Assembly: GCA_045655005.1 (NCBI GenBank)
Contig: JAZOOJ010000006.1
Coordinates: forward strand, 62,001-126,000
Reading direction: 5' to 3'
Length of the DNA: 64,000 nucleotides
Source: UMGS1908 sp045655005
GTDB lineage: Bacteria > Bacillota > Clostridia > Christensenellales > UBA1242
Below are positions 8,614-16,637 of this stretch, piece by piece; the first letter of the stretch is position 1; each line of letters starts with the position of its first letter. Position numbers and translations under genes: made by a program. The notes under the pieces are model-generated. The model saw only the letters and a list, made by a program, of their open reading frames with translations, was not told the DNA's origin and searched no databases.

Positions 8614-9455
8614 TGATTAAATTTGGGACATCTGGTGTGTCGGATTCTATGAAAGAGGATAATCTAAACTATAATCAGGTCGCAAAGAGATTAAAAGAAT
8701 TAGGACTTGACTGTTTTGAGTATCCATTTACATACGGAACAAATATAAGTGATGAAAAATGCAAAGAGATAGGGGATGCGTTTTTAAACGAAGGAGTGAG
8801 TTTGTCTGTTCATGCTCCTTACTATATTAATTTAGCGTCGGGAGATGAAGAATCAGTACTGAAAAGTTTTGGCCATATTTATAATTCTATGAAAAAAGCA
8901 AAAGTAATGGGTGCTGATAGAGTGATTTTTCATCCGGGAAGTCTTACAAAGCAGACAAGAGAAGTAGCATTCAATAATGTACTTTCAAACTTAAAGAGGT
9001 TCGTTGAATCAATTACAGGAGATGAACTTGTTGAGGGAGTATTATTGTGCCCTGAAACTATGGGTAAGCACGGACAAATTGGAACTCCCGATGAAGTTGT
9101 AGAAATGTGTAAACTTTCAAGTATACTAATTCCAACAATTGACTTTGGTCATATCAATGCATTTAGTGGTGGGGGATTAATTTCAAAAGAAAGTTTTGCA
9201 AGTATCATTGAAAAATTTGTATTAGGTCTTGGCAAGAAAGAAATGCATATTCATTTTAGTAAAATTGAATATGGCGGAAAGGGTGAAATAAAGCATTTAA
9301 CTTTTGAAACCGACCCAGGGTTTGGGCCTGATGAAAAATTGATGATTCAAGCACTTGTTGACTATGATGCAAATTTTAGAATTATATCTGAATCGGCGGG
9401 TACACAAGATAAAGATTCAAAAATTATGTTAGATTATTACAAAAAAGGGTTTTAA
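8613..9455 (+). CDS. nfo: Endonuclease IV (AP endonuclease family 2)
   Basis: A 280-aa TIM-barrel nuclease with the metal ligands of endonuclease IV in order: HAPYYINLAS, VIFHPGS, CPETMGKHGQIG, DFGHINA, HIHFSK and a final Glu in ISESAG. Endonuclease IV cleaves abasic sites in base-excision repair. The ATG at 8613 overlaps the truB stop by one base, so it belongs to the rimP-truB transcription unit, in the place often held by ribF. A xylose-isomerase-like TIM barrel of other function is possible but the ligand set favours Nfo. Confidence 0.85.
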   Translation: MIKFGTSGVSDSMKEDNLNYNQVAKRLKELGLDCFEYPFTYGTNISDEKCKEIGDAFLNEGVSLSVHAPYYINLASGDEESVLKSFGHIYNSMKKAKVMGADRVIFHPGSLTKQTREVAFNNVLSNLKRFVESITGDELVEGVLLCPETMGKHGQIGTPDEVVEMCKLSSILIPTIDFGHINAFSGGGLISKESFASIIEKFVLGLGKKEMHIHFSKIEYGGKGEIKHLTFETDPGFGPDEKLMIQALVDYDANFRIISESAGTQDKDSKIMLDYYKKGF

Positions 9456-9479
9456 TTTTAATAAATCTATGTTATTATA
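9451..9479 (+). promoter_or_regulatory. Probable promoter of efp
   Basis: A weak TTTTAA (9451-9456), 17-base spacer and TATTAT (9474-9479) with TGT in front give an extended -10 promoter just upstream of the efp ribosome-binding site (GGAGGG). Confidence 0.45.
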
Positions 9480-9508
9480 TTATAGACACATATTATAGGA
9501 GGGAGAAA

Positions 9509-10066
9509 ATGATTACTGCTGGAGAATTTAGAAAAGGCGTAACTTTTGAATTAGAAGGGAAAGTATATGTCGTGGTAGATTTTTTGCACGTTAAGCCAGG
9601 TAAAGGTTCTGCGTTTGTAAGAACAAAAATCAAAAATGTAGTAACTGGTCAAGTAATAGAAAAGACATTTAACCCAACAGAGCGTTTTGAAAAGGCTCAT
9701 ATTGAAAGAAAAGAAATGTCTTATCTTTATGAAGATGGTGGCTTGTATTATTTTATGGATAATAATACTTATGAACAAATTCCATTAAATAAAGATCAAG
9801 TTGAAGATGCATTAAACTATGTAACAGAAAATATGACTTGCACTATTCAATTCTATAAAGGCGAAGCATTCTCTGTTGAACCACCACTATTTGTTGAGTT
9901 GAACATTGTTGAATGCGAACCTGGTATTCAAGGTGATACATCAAAGGCTGGTTACAAGCCTGCAACTCTAGAAACTGGTCTTGTACTTCAAGTGCCATTA
10001 TTTGTAAACAATGGTGAAAGAATCAGGATTGATACAAGAACTGGAACATATATGGAAAGAGTTTAA
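9509..10066 (+). CDS. efp: Translation elongation factor P
   Basis: A 185-aa EF-P with three beta-barrel domains. The loop that carries the modified lysine reads HVKPGKGSAF, with Lys32 at the tip; the C-terminus is the usual NNGERIRIDTRTGTYMERV. EF-P rescues ribosomes stalled at polyproline stretches. No lysine- or rhamnose-modification gene is next to it. It stands alone between its own promoter and terminator, directly upstream of spoIIIAA as in many Firmicutes. Confidence 0.97.
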   Translation: MITAGEFRKGVTFELEGKVYVVVDFLHVKPGKGSAFVRTKIKNVVTGQVIEKTFNPTERFEKAHIERKEMSYLYEDGGLYYFMDNNTYEQIPLNKDQVEDALNYVTENMTCTIQFYKGEAFSVEPPLFVELNIVECEPGIQGDTSKAGYKPATLETGLVLQVPLFVNNGERIRIDTRTGTYMERV

Positions 10067-10079
10067 TTTTATTATAAAA

Positions 10080-10110
10080 AATGTCAGCAATATTTGCCGA
10101 CATTTTTTTT
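10080..10110 (+). terminator. Rho-independent terminator of efp
   Basis: AATGTC/GACATT plus inner GCAA/TTGC pairs (one A-C mismatch) around a TAT loop, followed by a T-run of seven to eight bases. Confidence 0.85.
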
Positions 10111-10169
10111 ATTGTAAAAATTTCATAGAACGTGAATAGTTAAAATATGCTTTTAGTGGGAGAATGTAT

Positions 10170-11078
10170 ATGTTGGCAAAAATTATTCCTGCAGAATTAC
10201 TAAATATGATAACAGCAAATTATGATTTAGAGTTTATATATGAAATACGAATAAGGCGAAATATGCCAATATGTATAAATGTTGCTGGAAAATATTTTGA
10301 GTTAAGAAGTCAAAGAGATAAAAAAATTGTATTTGCCGACAAACGCTTAATTGATTATATCTTGTTAAAAGCCACTGATTCGTCATTGTATTGTTATAAC
10401 AATCAATTAAAGAATTGCTTTATTGCAAGTGTTGGGGGATTAAGGATTGGCGTATGTGGTGAGGTCGTGTATGATGACAACAAAAGTATAAAAACAATCA
10501 AGAATATATCTTCATTAAATATTAGGATTCCGCACGAAGTCGTAAATTGTTCAAAACCCATACAAAAATTTATTATGAATGAAAATGGTATAAATAATTG
10601 TTTAATTATTTCTCCGCCTTGCTGTGGAAAAACAACATTTATTAGAGATATTGCAAGAATTATTGGCTCGTCTGGTAAAGTTTTAAATACCTTAATTATT
10701 GATGAGAGATTTGAGATATGTGCGGGAAACAATGGTGAACAATCTCTAAATGTGGGGTTATATGCTGATTGTATGTCTGGAAGTTCTAAGAATCTTGCCT
10801 TTACAGAAGGGGTTCGGTCGCTAAGACCTGATGTGATTATATGTGATGAACTTGCAAAGAAAGAAGATGTAGATGCGGTAAAACTTGCTATAAATTCGGG
10901 TGTTAAAGTCATTGCTACTGCTCACAGTGACAGTTTTATGAATTTTAGGAGACGCACATATTTTAAAGAGTTGATAAATGAACAATATATAGATTTTTAT
11001 ATTTTTCTATCTATGAGAAATGGAGCAGGAACTATTGATGCAGTCTTTAATAAAGAATTAAGACCGGTGTGGGGGTGA
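10170..11078 (+). CDS. spoIIIAA: Stage III sporulation protein AA (ATPase)
   Basis: A 302-aa secretion-type ATPase of the SpoIIIA-SpoIIQ channel that links mother cell and forespore. Blocks include RIGVCGEVVYD, NIRIPHEV, a Walker A written SPPCCGKTT (the usual first Gly is Ser), and LRPDVIICDEL for Walker B. An ATG also exists at 10164, but GTGGGAG leaves only a base or so before it; ATG 10170 has normal spacing. First gene of the eight-gene spoIIIA operon. I could not identify a convincing sigma-E promoter by eye. Confidence 0.93.
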   Translation: MLAKIIPAELLNMITANYDLEFIYEIRIRRNMPICINVAGKYFELRSQRDKKIVFADKRLIDYILLKATDSSLYCYNNQLKNCFIASVGGLRIGVCGEVVYDDNKSIKTIKNISSLNIRIPHEVVNCSKPIQKFIMNENGINNCLIISPPCCGKTTFIRDIARIIGSSGKVLNTLIIDERFEICAGNNGEQSLNVGLYADCMSGSSKNLAFTEGVRSLRPDVIICDELAKKEDVDAVKLAINSGVKVIATAHSDSFMNFRRRTYFKELINEQYIDFYIFLSMRNGAGTIDAVFNKELRPVWG

Positions 11079-11083
11079 ATACT

Positions 11084-11563
11084 ATGAAATATTTATTATG
11101 TGTGGGCGTTATTGCTGGGTTTGGTTATATTGGGCTGTGTGTTAGAAATCATTTATCAAAAAGAGTTCAATTTTATGCAGAACTTATTGATTTTTTAAAC
11201 AAATTTATTATAAATATAAATTTTTTACAAGTTAATTTTATTGACTATTTAAATGAAGAAATTGCTAAGAACAATGAACTTGCAAAAGCATTAAGACAAT
11301 TTAAACAAAATTATATAGATAATATATCATCAGAGAATATAAAACATCTTTATTTAAGTGATAATGAATTAAATATTGTGTTTGAGTGTTTGAATTCGAT
11401 AGGTTCAACAGATAGTGAAAATCAAATCGCATTACTTAATGGATATAAGGTGGAGTTTGAACAATTGCTTATAGAAAGCAGTGAGAAAATGAAAAAATAC
11501 TCAGGTCTTGCAGTCAAGATGTCTATCATAGTAGGTTGTTTAATTGTTTTGATTTTTATTTAG
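11084..11563 (+). CDS. spoIIIAB: Stage III sporulation protein AB
   Basis: A 159-aa protein with an N-terminal hydrophobic segment (MKYLLCVGVIAGFGYIGL) and a C-terminal membrane segment (KMSIIVGCLIVLIFI), between them a helical domain that resembles type II secretion GspF; this is the SpoIIIAB layout. The ATG at 11084 follows GGGGGTGA, which contains the spoIIIAA stop, and is preferred over the GTG at 11069. It follows spoIIIAA in the conserved order. Confidence 0.9.
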   Translation: MKYLLCVGVIAGFGYIGLCVRNHLSKRVQFYAELIDFLNKFIININFLQVNFIDYLNEEIAKNNELAKALRQFKQNYIDNISSENIKHLYLSDNELNIVFECLNSIGSTDSENQIALLNGYKVEFEQLLIESSEKMKKYSGLAVKMSIIVGCLIVLIFI

Positions 11564-11578
11564 GAGTAAAAGAAGTGT

Positions 11579-11776
11579 ATGGGGGTTGAAATAATTTTTA
11601 AAATAGGAGCGATTGGCATATTGACTGCCGTTATAAGTCAGGTCCTTGGACAAGCTGGGAAGAGCGAGATTGCAACTTTATCAACTCTTGCAGGCGTGGT
11701 AATTGTATTAGTTATGGTAATTGATATGATTTCAGAATTGTTTACAAGTATAAAGAGTTTATTTGGGTTGGGGTAG
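11579..11776 (+). CDS. spoIIIAC: Stage III sporulation protein AC
   Basis: A 65-aa membrane protein with two hydrophobic helices separated by VLGQAGKSEIA, the typical SpoIIIAC hinge. It is one of two small integral-membrane subunits of the SpoIIIA channel. It ends directly against spoIIIAD. Confidence 0.92.
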   Translation: MGVEIIFKIGAIGILTAVISQVLGQAGKSEIATLSTLAGVVIVLVMVIDMISELFTSIKSLFGLG

Positions 11777-12157
11777 ATGATTTTAACAATTGTCGGCATT
11801 GGAATTCTAGGCGTTTCGGCAACTTTAATTTTAAAAGAAATTAAGCCGTCAATGGCACTTTTTGTTTCTCTTGCAACTTGTGTAGTTATTTCATTTTTGG
11901 TTATAGCCAGATTTCAAGGGTTAGCATCGACCATAGGTGAGTTTATGACAAAATTGTCATTAGATGATGGAATTTTAAAGACAGCATTAAAAGTTGTTGG
12001 AGTTGGATATTTAATTGAATTTGCTTCGGATATAGCCGAGGAAAGTGGATTGCAGTCAATTTCTCACAAAATTACGCTTGCAGGTAAAATTATCATCGCT
12101 TCTATTTGTTTGCCATATTTATTCGAATTGTTTGATATGGTATTAGGTTTGGTATGA
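11777..12157 (+). CDS. spoIIIAD: Stage III sporulation protein AD
   Basis: A 126-aa polytopic membrane protein; KPSMALFVSLATCVV and VGVGYLIEFASDIAEESG are typical SpoIIIAD blocks. The ATG follows the spoIIIAC stop with no gap, and its end overlaps spoIIIAE by ATGA, so AC, AD and AE are probably translationally coupled. Confidence 0.92.
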   Translation: MILTIVGIGILGVSATLILKEIKPSMALFVSLATCVVISFLVIARFQGLASTIGEFMTKLSLDDGILKTALKVVGVGYLIEFASDIAEESGLQSISHKITLAGKIIIASICLPYLFELFDMVLGLV

Positions 12158-13335
12158 AAAAATTAATGACATTATTTTTGTTTCTTTTGTTTATGAGTTC
12201 AATACTTAATTTTAAAAATTTAATGCCGGTTTATGCAACAACAGAAAACGAGGAAGATTTAGAAGAACTGTTGAGTGAAAGTATAAATTTACAACTTGAA
12301 TCGCTTGATTTGGAGCCAATAGAAGATATCTATAATAAGTATGTGACTCATGAAGAAGCTTCATTTTATGACATATTGACCGACATCTTAAATGGAGAAA
12401 ATGTATTTTCATTTAATTCAGTATTAAATTTGTTGTGTGGCGGGATAGTCAATACCATAAAGTCTAATTACAAATTACTTTTAACGATTTTAGCAATAGC
12501 TTTTTTATCGGCGCTAATATCTAATTTTGCAATATCTAAAACATCATCAGACTTTTTGTCATCTATTTCATTTGTGTTCGTTGCTATTGTTGCAGGTTTG
12601 ATTAGTTATAGTGTGCTAGAGCTAATAACAGATACATCCTTAACTCTTTCAAATATAAATAAACTAACAGAGACAATATCTCCAATTTTATTAGCATTAA
12701 TGGTATCGATTGGAGCAGTGTCTTCAAGCGCATTGTATCAGCCGGCAATTTCAGCGATGTCAACTATAATAATTGATATATTTACAAACTTTTTGTTTGG
12801 ATTGATAGTTTTTATGCTAGTTATTACAATATTAGGTTCGTTGGTAGACGGGTTTAATCTTGGAAGGCTTAATCAATTTTGTTCGTCGCTTTTTAAGTGG
12901 GTTATAAGTATTGTGTTTACCTTATTTATTGGGTATTTGTCTTTACAAGGAGTCACAGCTAGCGGATATGATGGATTATCTATCAAAACTGCAAAGTATG
13001 CGATAAGAAGTTATATTCCAATAGTTGGGGGATATCTATCTGATGGTTTTGAAATCTTTCGTGGTGGGAGTATTCTTATTAAGAATAGTCTTGGATTTAT
13101 TGGGGTTATAATTTTAATTTTTGTAATACTATCTCCGTTAGTAAAACTTATTGCTCTTAATTTAACATTTAAACTTGCTAGTTCTTTTACTGAGATTGTA
13201 GGGGCAAAAAAGATATCAAATTTACTGTCGGGTGTAACAAAGATTTTTAGTTATTTAATAGCAATTATTTTTGCAGTTTTTATGATGTGTTTTATATTAT
13301 TTATTTTGATTATAATGACTGCAAATGTGGTGTAA
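12154..13335 (+). CDS. spoIIIAE: Stage III sporulation protein AE
   Basis: A 393-aa polytopic membrane protein with an N-terminal signal sequence, an acidic extracytoplasmic segment (about residues 28-75) and roughly seven hydrophobic helices. SIGAVSSSALYQPAI and KTAKYAIRSYIPIVGGYLSD are characteristic SpoIIIAE blocks. It is the largest membrane subunit of the mother cell-forespore channel. Confidence 0.93.
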   Translation: MKKLMTLFLFLLFMSSILNFKNLMPVYATTENEEDLEELLSESINLQLESLDLEPIEDIYNKYVTHEEASFYDILTDILNGENVFSFNSVLNLLCGGIVNTIKSNYKLLLTILAIAFLSALISNFAISKTSSDFLSSISFVFVAIVAGLISYSVLELITDTSLTLSNINKLTETISPILLALMVSIGAVSSSALYQPAISAMSTIIIDIFTNFLFGLIVFMLVITILGSLVDGFNLGRLNQFCSSLFKWVISIVFTLFIGYLSLQGVTASGYDGLSIKTAKYAIRSYIPIVGGYLSDGFEIFRGGSILIKNSLGFIGVIILIFVILSPLVKLIALNLTFKLASSFTEIVGAKKISNLLSGVTKIFSYLIAIIFAVFMMCFILFILIIMTANVV

Positions 13336-13337
13336 AA

Positions 13338-13775
13338 GTGAAAGAGTTATTAAGCGTAATTATTTCAATTCTTATTTTAATTATATTTTTTGAAATGTTT
13401 TGTTCTAACACACGGTTATCGAGTTTTATAAGGTTTGTATTTTCAAGTTTAATTGTGTTTATTGCAATGTCTTTTTTATCAGAATGTATTGTGGGGTTGT
13501 CTAATTTGGATAATATTGAAAGTGAAGCAATAGAAAACTCAATAGCTATTGCAGAGGGTCAAATTGCATATTTGGAAAATATAATAGAGAATCGGTTAGA
13601 AATTGAACATAATGTAATAAGCAGTATAAAGATTGGCTATGAAATTGATGAGAAAAATATTTTGCGATATTTAATGGTTGATGTTTATATAAGTGAAAAA
13701 GGTGAAATATCAACCGAAGAAGTTAAAAAGATAGTCCAAGAATATTTAGATTGTCAGGTGAATGTCTATGATTAA
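13338..13775 (+). CDS. spoIIIAF: Stage III sporulation protein AF
   Basis: A 145-aa protein with two N-terminal membrane helices (LLSVIISILILIIFFEMF; FVFSSLIVFIAMSFL) and a small soluble domain ending in the EEVKKIVQEYL helix, as in SpoIIIAF. I chose GTG 13338, two bases after the spoIIIAE stop; the upstream in-frame start at 13287 lies inside spoIIIAE and would add an unrelated N-terminus. Confidence 0.85.
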   Translation: MKELLSVIISILILIIFFEMFCSNTRLSSFIRFVFSSLIVFIAMSFLSECIVGLSNLDNIESEAIENSIAIAEGQIAYLENIIENRLEIEHNVISSIKIGYEIDEKNILRYLMVDVYISEKGEISTEEVKKIVQEYLDCQVNVYD

Positions 13776-14295
13776 ATTATTCAAATCGAAAATATTATCA
13801 AATAAAAAAGTCCAACTGGCGGTAGCGGTTGTTTTAAGTTTTGTCTTATTGTTAATATGTTTCAACACTAGCGAAAGTGCTTCAACTAATAGTGAAATCA
13901 ATGAAGTATTGGAGAGTAACATGGCAATGTCTGAAAATTATGAAGTTGGTGTTGAAGGCCGAATAGTAAACATTGTAAATTCTATAAATGGGATAAGTGA
14001 TGCAAAAGCATTTGTTTACACGAAAGGTTCAATTGAGATAATATATGCCGAAGATAAAGAAATCAAGACGTCGGGTGGGGAAAACGGGAATTCAACAGAA
14101 TTAGAATCAATTGTGTTTAGTAAAGACGGGACAAAGACTGCTGCTGTAGTTATAAAGAAAAATTATCCTAAAATTGAGGGTGTATTAGTCGTTGCAAAGG
14201 GTGCAGATGACGAAAAAAAGCGTATTATGATAATTAATGCTCTTGCAACAGTTTTAGATATAAATATTACAGATATTGAAGTTCTAGCGGGTTAA
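13768..14295 (+). CDS. spoIIIAG: Stage III sporulation protein AG
   Basis: A 175-aa bitopic protein: one N-terminal membrane helix (VQLAVAVVLSFVLLLICF), a variable linker and an extracytoplasmic ring-building domain with GVLVVAKGADD and the ITDIEVLAG C-terminus typical of SpoIIIAG. It forms a large ring in the intermembrane channel. Start ATG 13768 has AGGTG seven bases upstream; ATG 13762 is in frame but too close. Confidence 0.9.
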   Translation: MIKLFKSKILSNKKVQLAVAVVLSFVLLLICFNTSESASTNSEINEVLESNMAMSENYEVGVEGRIVNIVNSINGISDAKAFVYTKGSIEIIYAEDKEIKTSGGENGNSTELESIVFSKDGTKTAAVVIKKNYPKIEGVLVVAKGADDEKKRIMIINALATVLDINITDIEVLAG

Positions 14296-14330
14296 TTACA
14301 AGCATAAAATTTACTATGTGAGGTGAAAAA

Positions 14331-14843
14331 ATGAAATTTGTATTTTTTAGGAAAACAAAACAATTTATTAAAAACAAAAAGAAAGCATTGATAATTTGTG
14401 GAATGGCTTTGCTTTTGGTGGTGACAGGGGTTATAAATTATAAATTAAACACATCAGTCGGTCTTGATGATACAACTCCAACAAATGCTGTAACGGCAAA
14501 TTTCTTTGATGCATATAAGCAAGATAGAGATGCATCAAGAGAATCCCAACTTGAATTATTAAATGAAATTTCCAACAATGCCTATGCTACTGAAATTGAA
14601 AGGTCTACAGCTTTGCAAAATAAAGCAGAACTACAAAAAAAGATGGAGAAAGAATTGATTTTAGAGGGGCTTATCAAGGCTAAGGGATTTGAAGACGCCG
14701 TTGTAACAATAGGCTCTGAATATTATAATGTAATTGTAAAGGGTGGACAATTAACGCAAGATCAAGCGACACAAATACTTGGGGTTATTACAAATGAAAC
14801 AAAGACCAGTCCGTCAAATGTAAAGATTATTCCAGTTGAATAA
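14331..14843 (+). CDS. spoIIIAH: Stage III sporulation protein AH
   Basis: A 170-aa bitopic protein with a basic N-terminus, one membrane helix (ALIICGMALLLVVTGVINY) and a YscJ/FliF-like ring domain containing KAELQKKMEKELILEGLIKAKGFEDAV. In B. subtilis it binds forespore SpoIIQ across the septum; no spoIIQ gene is in this window. It closes the spoIIIA operon. ATG follows GAGGTG. Confidence 0.93.
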   Translation: MKFVFFRKTKQFIKNKKKALIICGMALLLVVTGVINYKLNTSVGLDDTTPTNAVTANFFDAYKQDRDASRESQLELLNEISNNAYATEIERSTALQNKAELQKKMEKELILEGLIKAKGFEDAVVTIGSEYYNVIVKGGQLTQDQATQILGVITNETKTSPSNVKIIPVE

Positions 14844-14856
14844 TTGTATAAAATTA

Positions 14857-14885
14857 TTGCAAAAGCGAAACACTTGTGATATAAT
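14857..14885 (+). promoter_or_regulatory. Sigma-A-type promoter of the Asp23-nusB-xseAB unit
   Basis: TTGCAA (14857-14862), 17-base spacer, TATAAT (14880-14885) with TGA extended -10. Confidence 0.8.
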
Positions 14886-14915
14886 GCAATTAGTCTAATT
14901 GGGTGGTATAGAATT

Positions 14916-15296
14916 ATGGCACAAAAATCAGCAAAGTTTAAAAGAAAAAAAAGTTCAGACTTCTCATATAAAAAGGAAGTAGTAGTTCAAATTATTGAAC
15001 TTGCCGCAAAAGAAATTTCTGGCGTAACTTCATTAAGTTCTACATTTGGTCTTCATTTCAGAAGTTTGTTTTCAAGGAAGTTGAAAAAAGGCGTAGCTAT
15101 TGCATTTACAGACAGTGGATTAGTTATTGATGTTTATGTTGATATGTTGTTTGGACATTCTGTAAACGACGTTGCATTTAGAGTACAAGAAAACATTAAA
15201 AGAAGTGTTGAAAGTATGACAGAGTTTAAAGTGAAAAGAGTTAACGTTCATGTGTATGGAGTAGCATTTCAACAAGACGAAAGCATTTATATATAA
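14916..15296 (+). CDS. Asp23/Gls24 family protein (YqhY-like)
   Basis: A 126-aa Asp23/Gls24 protein: a basic N-terminus, then VVVQIIELAAKEISGVTSL and VAFRVQENIKRSVESMTEFKV, the family core. In B. subtilis the yqhY gene stands between accBC and nusB; here it stands between spoIIIAH and nusB with accBC missing, so YqhY is the best match by position. YqhY has been linked to control of acetyl-CoA carboxylase, but the mechanism is unsettled. A second family member is at 34676. Confidence 0.88.
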   Translation: MAQKSAKFKRKKSSDFSYKKEVVVQIIELAAKEISGVTSLSSTFGLHFRSLFSRKLKKGVAIAFTDSGLVIDVYVDMLFGHSVNDVAFRVQENIKRSVESMTEFKVKRVNVHVYGVAFQQDESIYI

Positions 15297-15303
15297 TACT
15301 ATT

Positions 15304-15337
15304 CAAACCCTATTATAAAATAGGGTTTGTTTGTATT
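15304..15337 (+). terminator. Hairpin after the Asp23 gene
   Basis: CAAACCCTATT/AATAGGGTTTG, an 11-bp perfect stem with an ATAA loop, followed by TTTGTATT. The T-run is short, so termination may be partial and allow read-through to nusB and xseAB. Confidence 0.75.
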
Positions 15338-15348
15338 GAGGGATAATT

Positions 15349-16221
15349 ATGACAAATCAAATGAAAAAGATATTGATGGTCTGCTTAATTTTGTCGTATG
15401 CTAATTTTTTAGGATTGTCAATAGTGTTGCTTGCATCAGGCTTTGTATATAAATATGTATTTAGTTATATATTTTTAGCTGTAAGTGCGGTATTGTGTGT
15501 TTATTTTCAATATTTGGAATCTCTTATAATGAAACAAGATAAAGAACTTGCAGAACAGATTTTTTATGCAAAAAAATTGCTTGAATTAAGAGAGTTCGCA
15601 AAATTAAGATTTTATAAAAGCAGAGGATTAAATCCTCAATATAATGAAGATGGAACCGTAATGGAACCTGATAAATTTATTGGAATTTTAACTAAATTAG
15701 ACGAGGAAGGTAAACTTGAAAAATCCATATATGAAATATTGGGTGTTGAACCAGTTTTTGATAAAAATGGTAAAGAAGTTCCAGCAATATTAGTATTAAA
15801 ACACTTGATGAAAAAACCAAGAACTTCTAAGTTTGAAGATATTAAAGGTTTGTCAAAGAAAATGGTTGCAAAGGGAACTCAAAATATTGCAAAAAAAGAA
15901 GAAAAGAAAAAAGAAGAAAAAAAAGCTGTTCAAAGTGCTCCATCAAAAGATGCAAAAAAGAAAGCAGAACAAGCTGTTGTCTATGCAAAGTATTACAAAG
16001 AAAAGGGCAAGTTGAAAAAAGCGAAGGAGAAATCTGACGAAAAGAAAAATCCTGGGTCTGCAAAGAAAGAAAAGTCTGAACAGATCAATCGAACAGCTAA
16101 CAATGTTCCTGAGAACAACAAAAGAGAAAATTTTGTAAAAGAATATATAATAAACAAAGAGAATTTAAACGGTAAAGATAATAGTAGTGAACAACATTAT
16201 GATCCTGCCGTTTTAGAATAA
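15349..16221 (+). CDS. Unrecognised membrane protein with two N-terminal helices and Lys-rich C-terminal half
   Basis: 290 aa. Two hydrophobic helices lie at about residues 7-30 and 34-52; then a soluble helical segment with RFYKSRGLNPQYNEDGTV, and from about 175 a Lys/Glu-rich, probably coiled or disordered tail (KKEEKKKEEKK). The C-terminus should be cytoplasmic. I do not recognise a family. It lies between the YqhY-like gene and nusB, where no gene of this kind is usual, and shares direction with both. The basic tail could bind RNA, ribosomes or membrane, but nothing in the sequence proves it. Confidence 0.7.
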   Translation: MTNQMKKILMVCLILSYANFLGLSIVLLASGFVYKYVFSYIFLAVSAVLCVYFQYLESLIMKQDKELAEQIFYAKKLLELREFAKLRFYKSRGLNPQYNEDGTVMEPDKFIGILTKLDEEGKLEKSIYEILGVEPVFDKNGKEVPAILVLKHLMKKPRTSKFEDIKGLSKKMVAKGTQNIAKKEEKKKEEKKAVQSAPSKDAKKKAEQAVVYAKYYKEKGKLKKAKEKSDEKKNPGSAKKEKSEQINRTANNVPENNKRENFVKEYIINKENLNGKDNSSEQHYDPAVLE

Positions 16222-16235
16222 TTAAGAGGGGAAAA

Positions 16236-16637
16236 ATGAGTAGAGTAATTTCAAGAGAAGAAACATTTAAATTAATTTTTGAATTTTGTGCAACAGGCGA
16301 AGCGAATGATTTTTCAGTCAATGAAGTAATCGAAACTAACAAAGATGTTGAACCTGAATATGTAAACAAAGTGTATTATGGTGTTGTTGAGCATTTTGAA
16401 GAATTGAAAGATGCAATTGCAGGCACTACAAAATCATTTTCTGTGGAAAGAATCTTTAAGGTAGATTTTGCACTTTTACTTTTGGCGTTGTATGAAATTA
16501 AGTATATAGAAGAAATTCCTAACGCAGTTAGCGTGAACGAGGTACTTAATTTATCGAAAAGATATTCAACAGAGAAAAGCTTTTCATATATTAATGGTAT
16601 TCTTGCAAATTTTGTAAAGGTTGAAAACGATGACTAA
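16236..16637 (+). CDS. nusB: Transcription antitermination factor NusB
   Basis: A 133-aa all-helical RNA-binding protein: it begins SRVISREETFKLIFEF and has RIFKVDFALLLLALYEI and IPNAVSVNEVLNLSKRYS, the conserved NusB core. NusB with NusE binds BoxA RNA in rRNA antitermination. ATG after AGGGG. It overlaps xseA by eight bases. Confidence 0.93.
   Translation: MSRVISREETFKLIFEFCATGEANDFSVNEVIETNKDVEPEYVNKVYYGVVEHFEELKDAIAGTTKSFSVERIFKVDFALLLLALYEIKYIEEIPNAVSVNEVLNLSKRYSTEKSFSYINGILANFVKVENDD

Noticed and set aside
10100..10165. Sigma-E promoter of the spoIIIA operon
   Set aside because: No pair of -35/-10 elements with acceptable match and spacing could be defended by eye, though a sporulation promoter is expected here.
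15833..16063. Lys-rich small frames inside the 15349 gene
   Set aside because: They are shifted readings of the A-rich Lys/Glu region.
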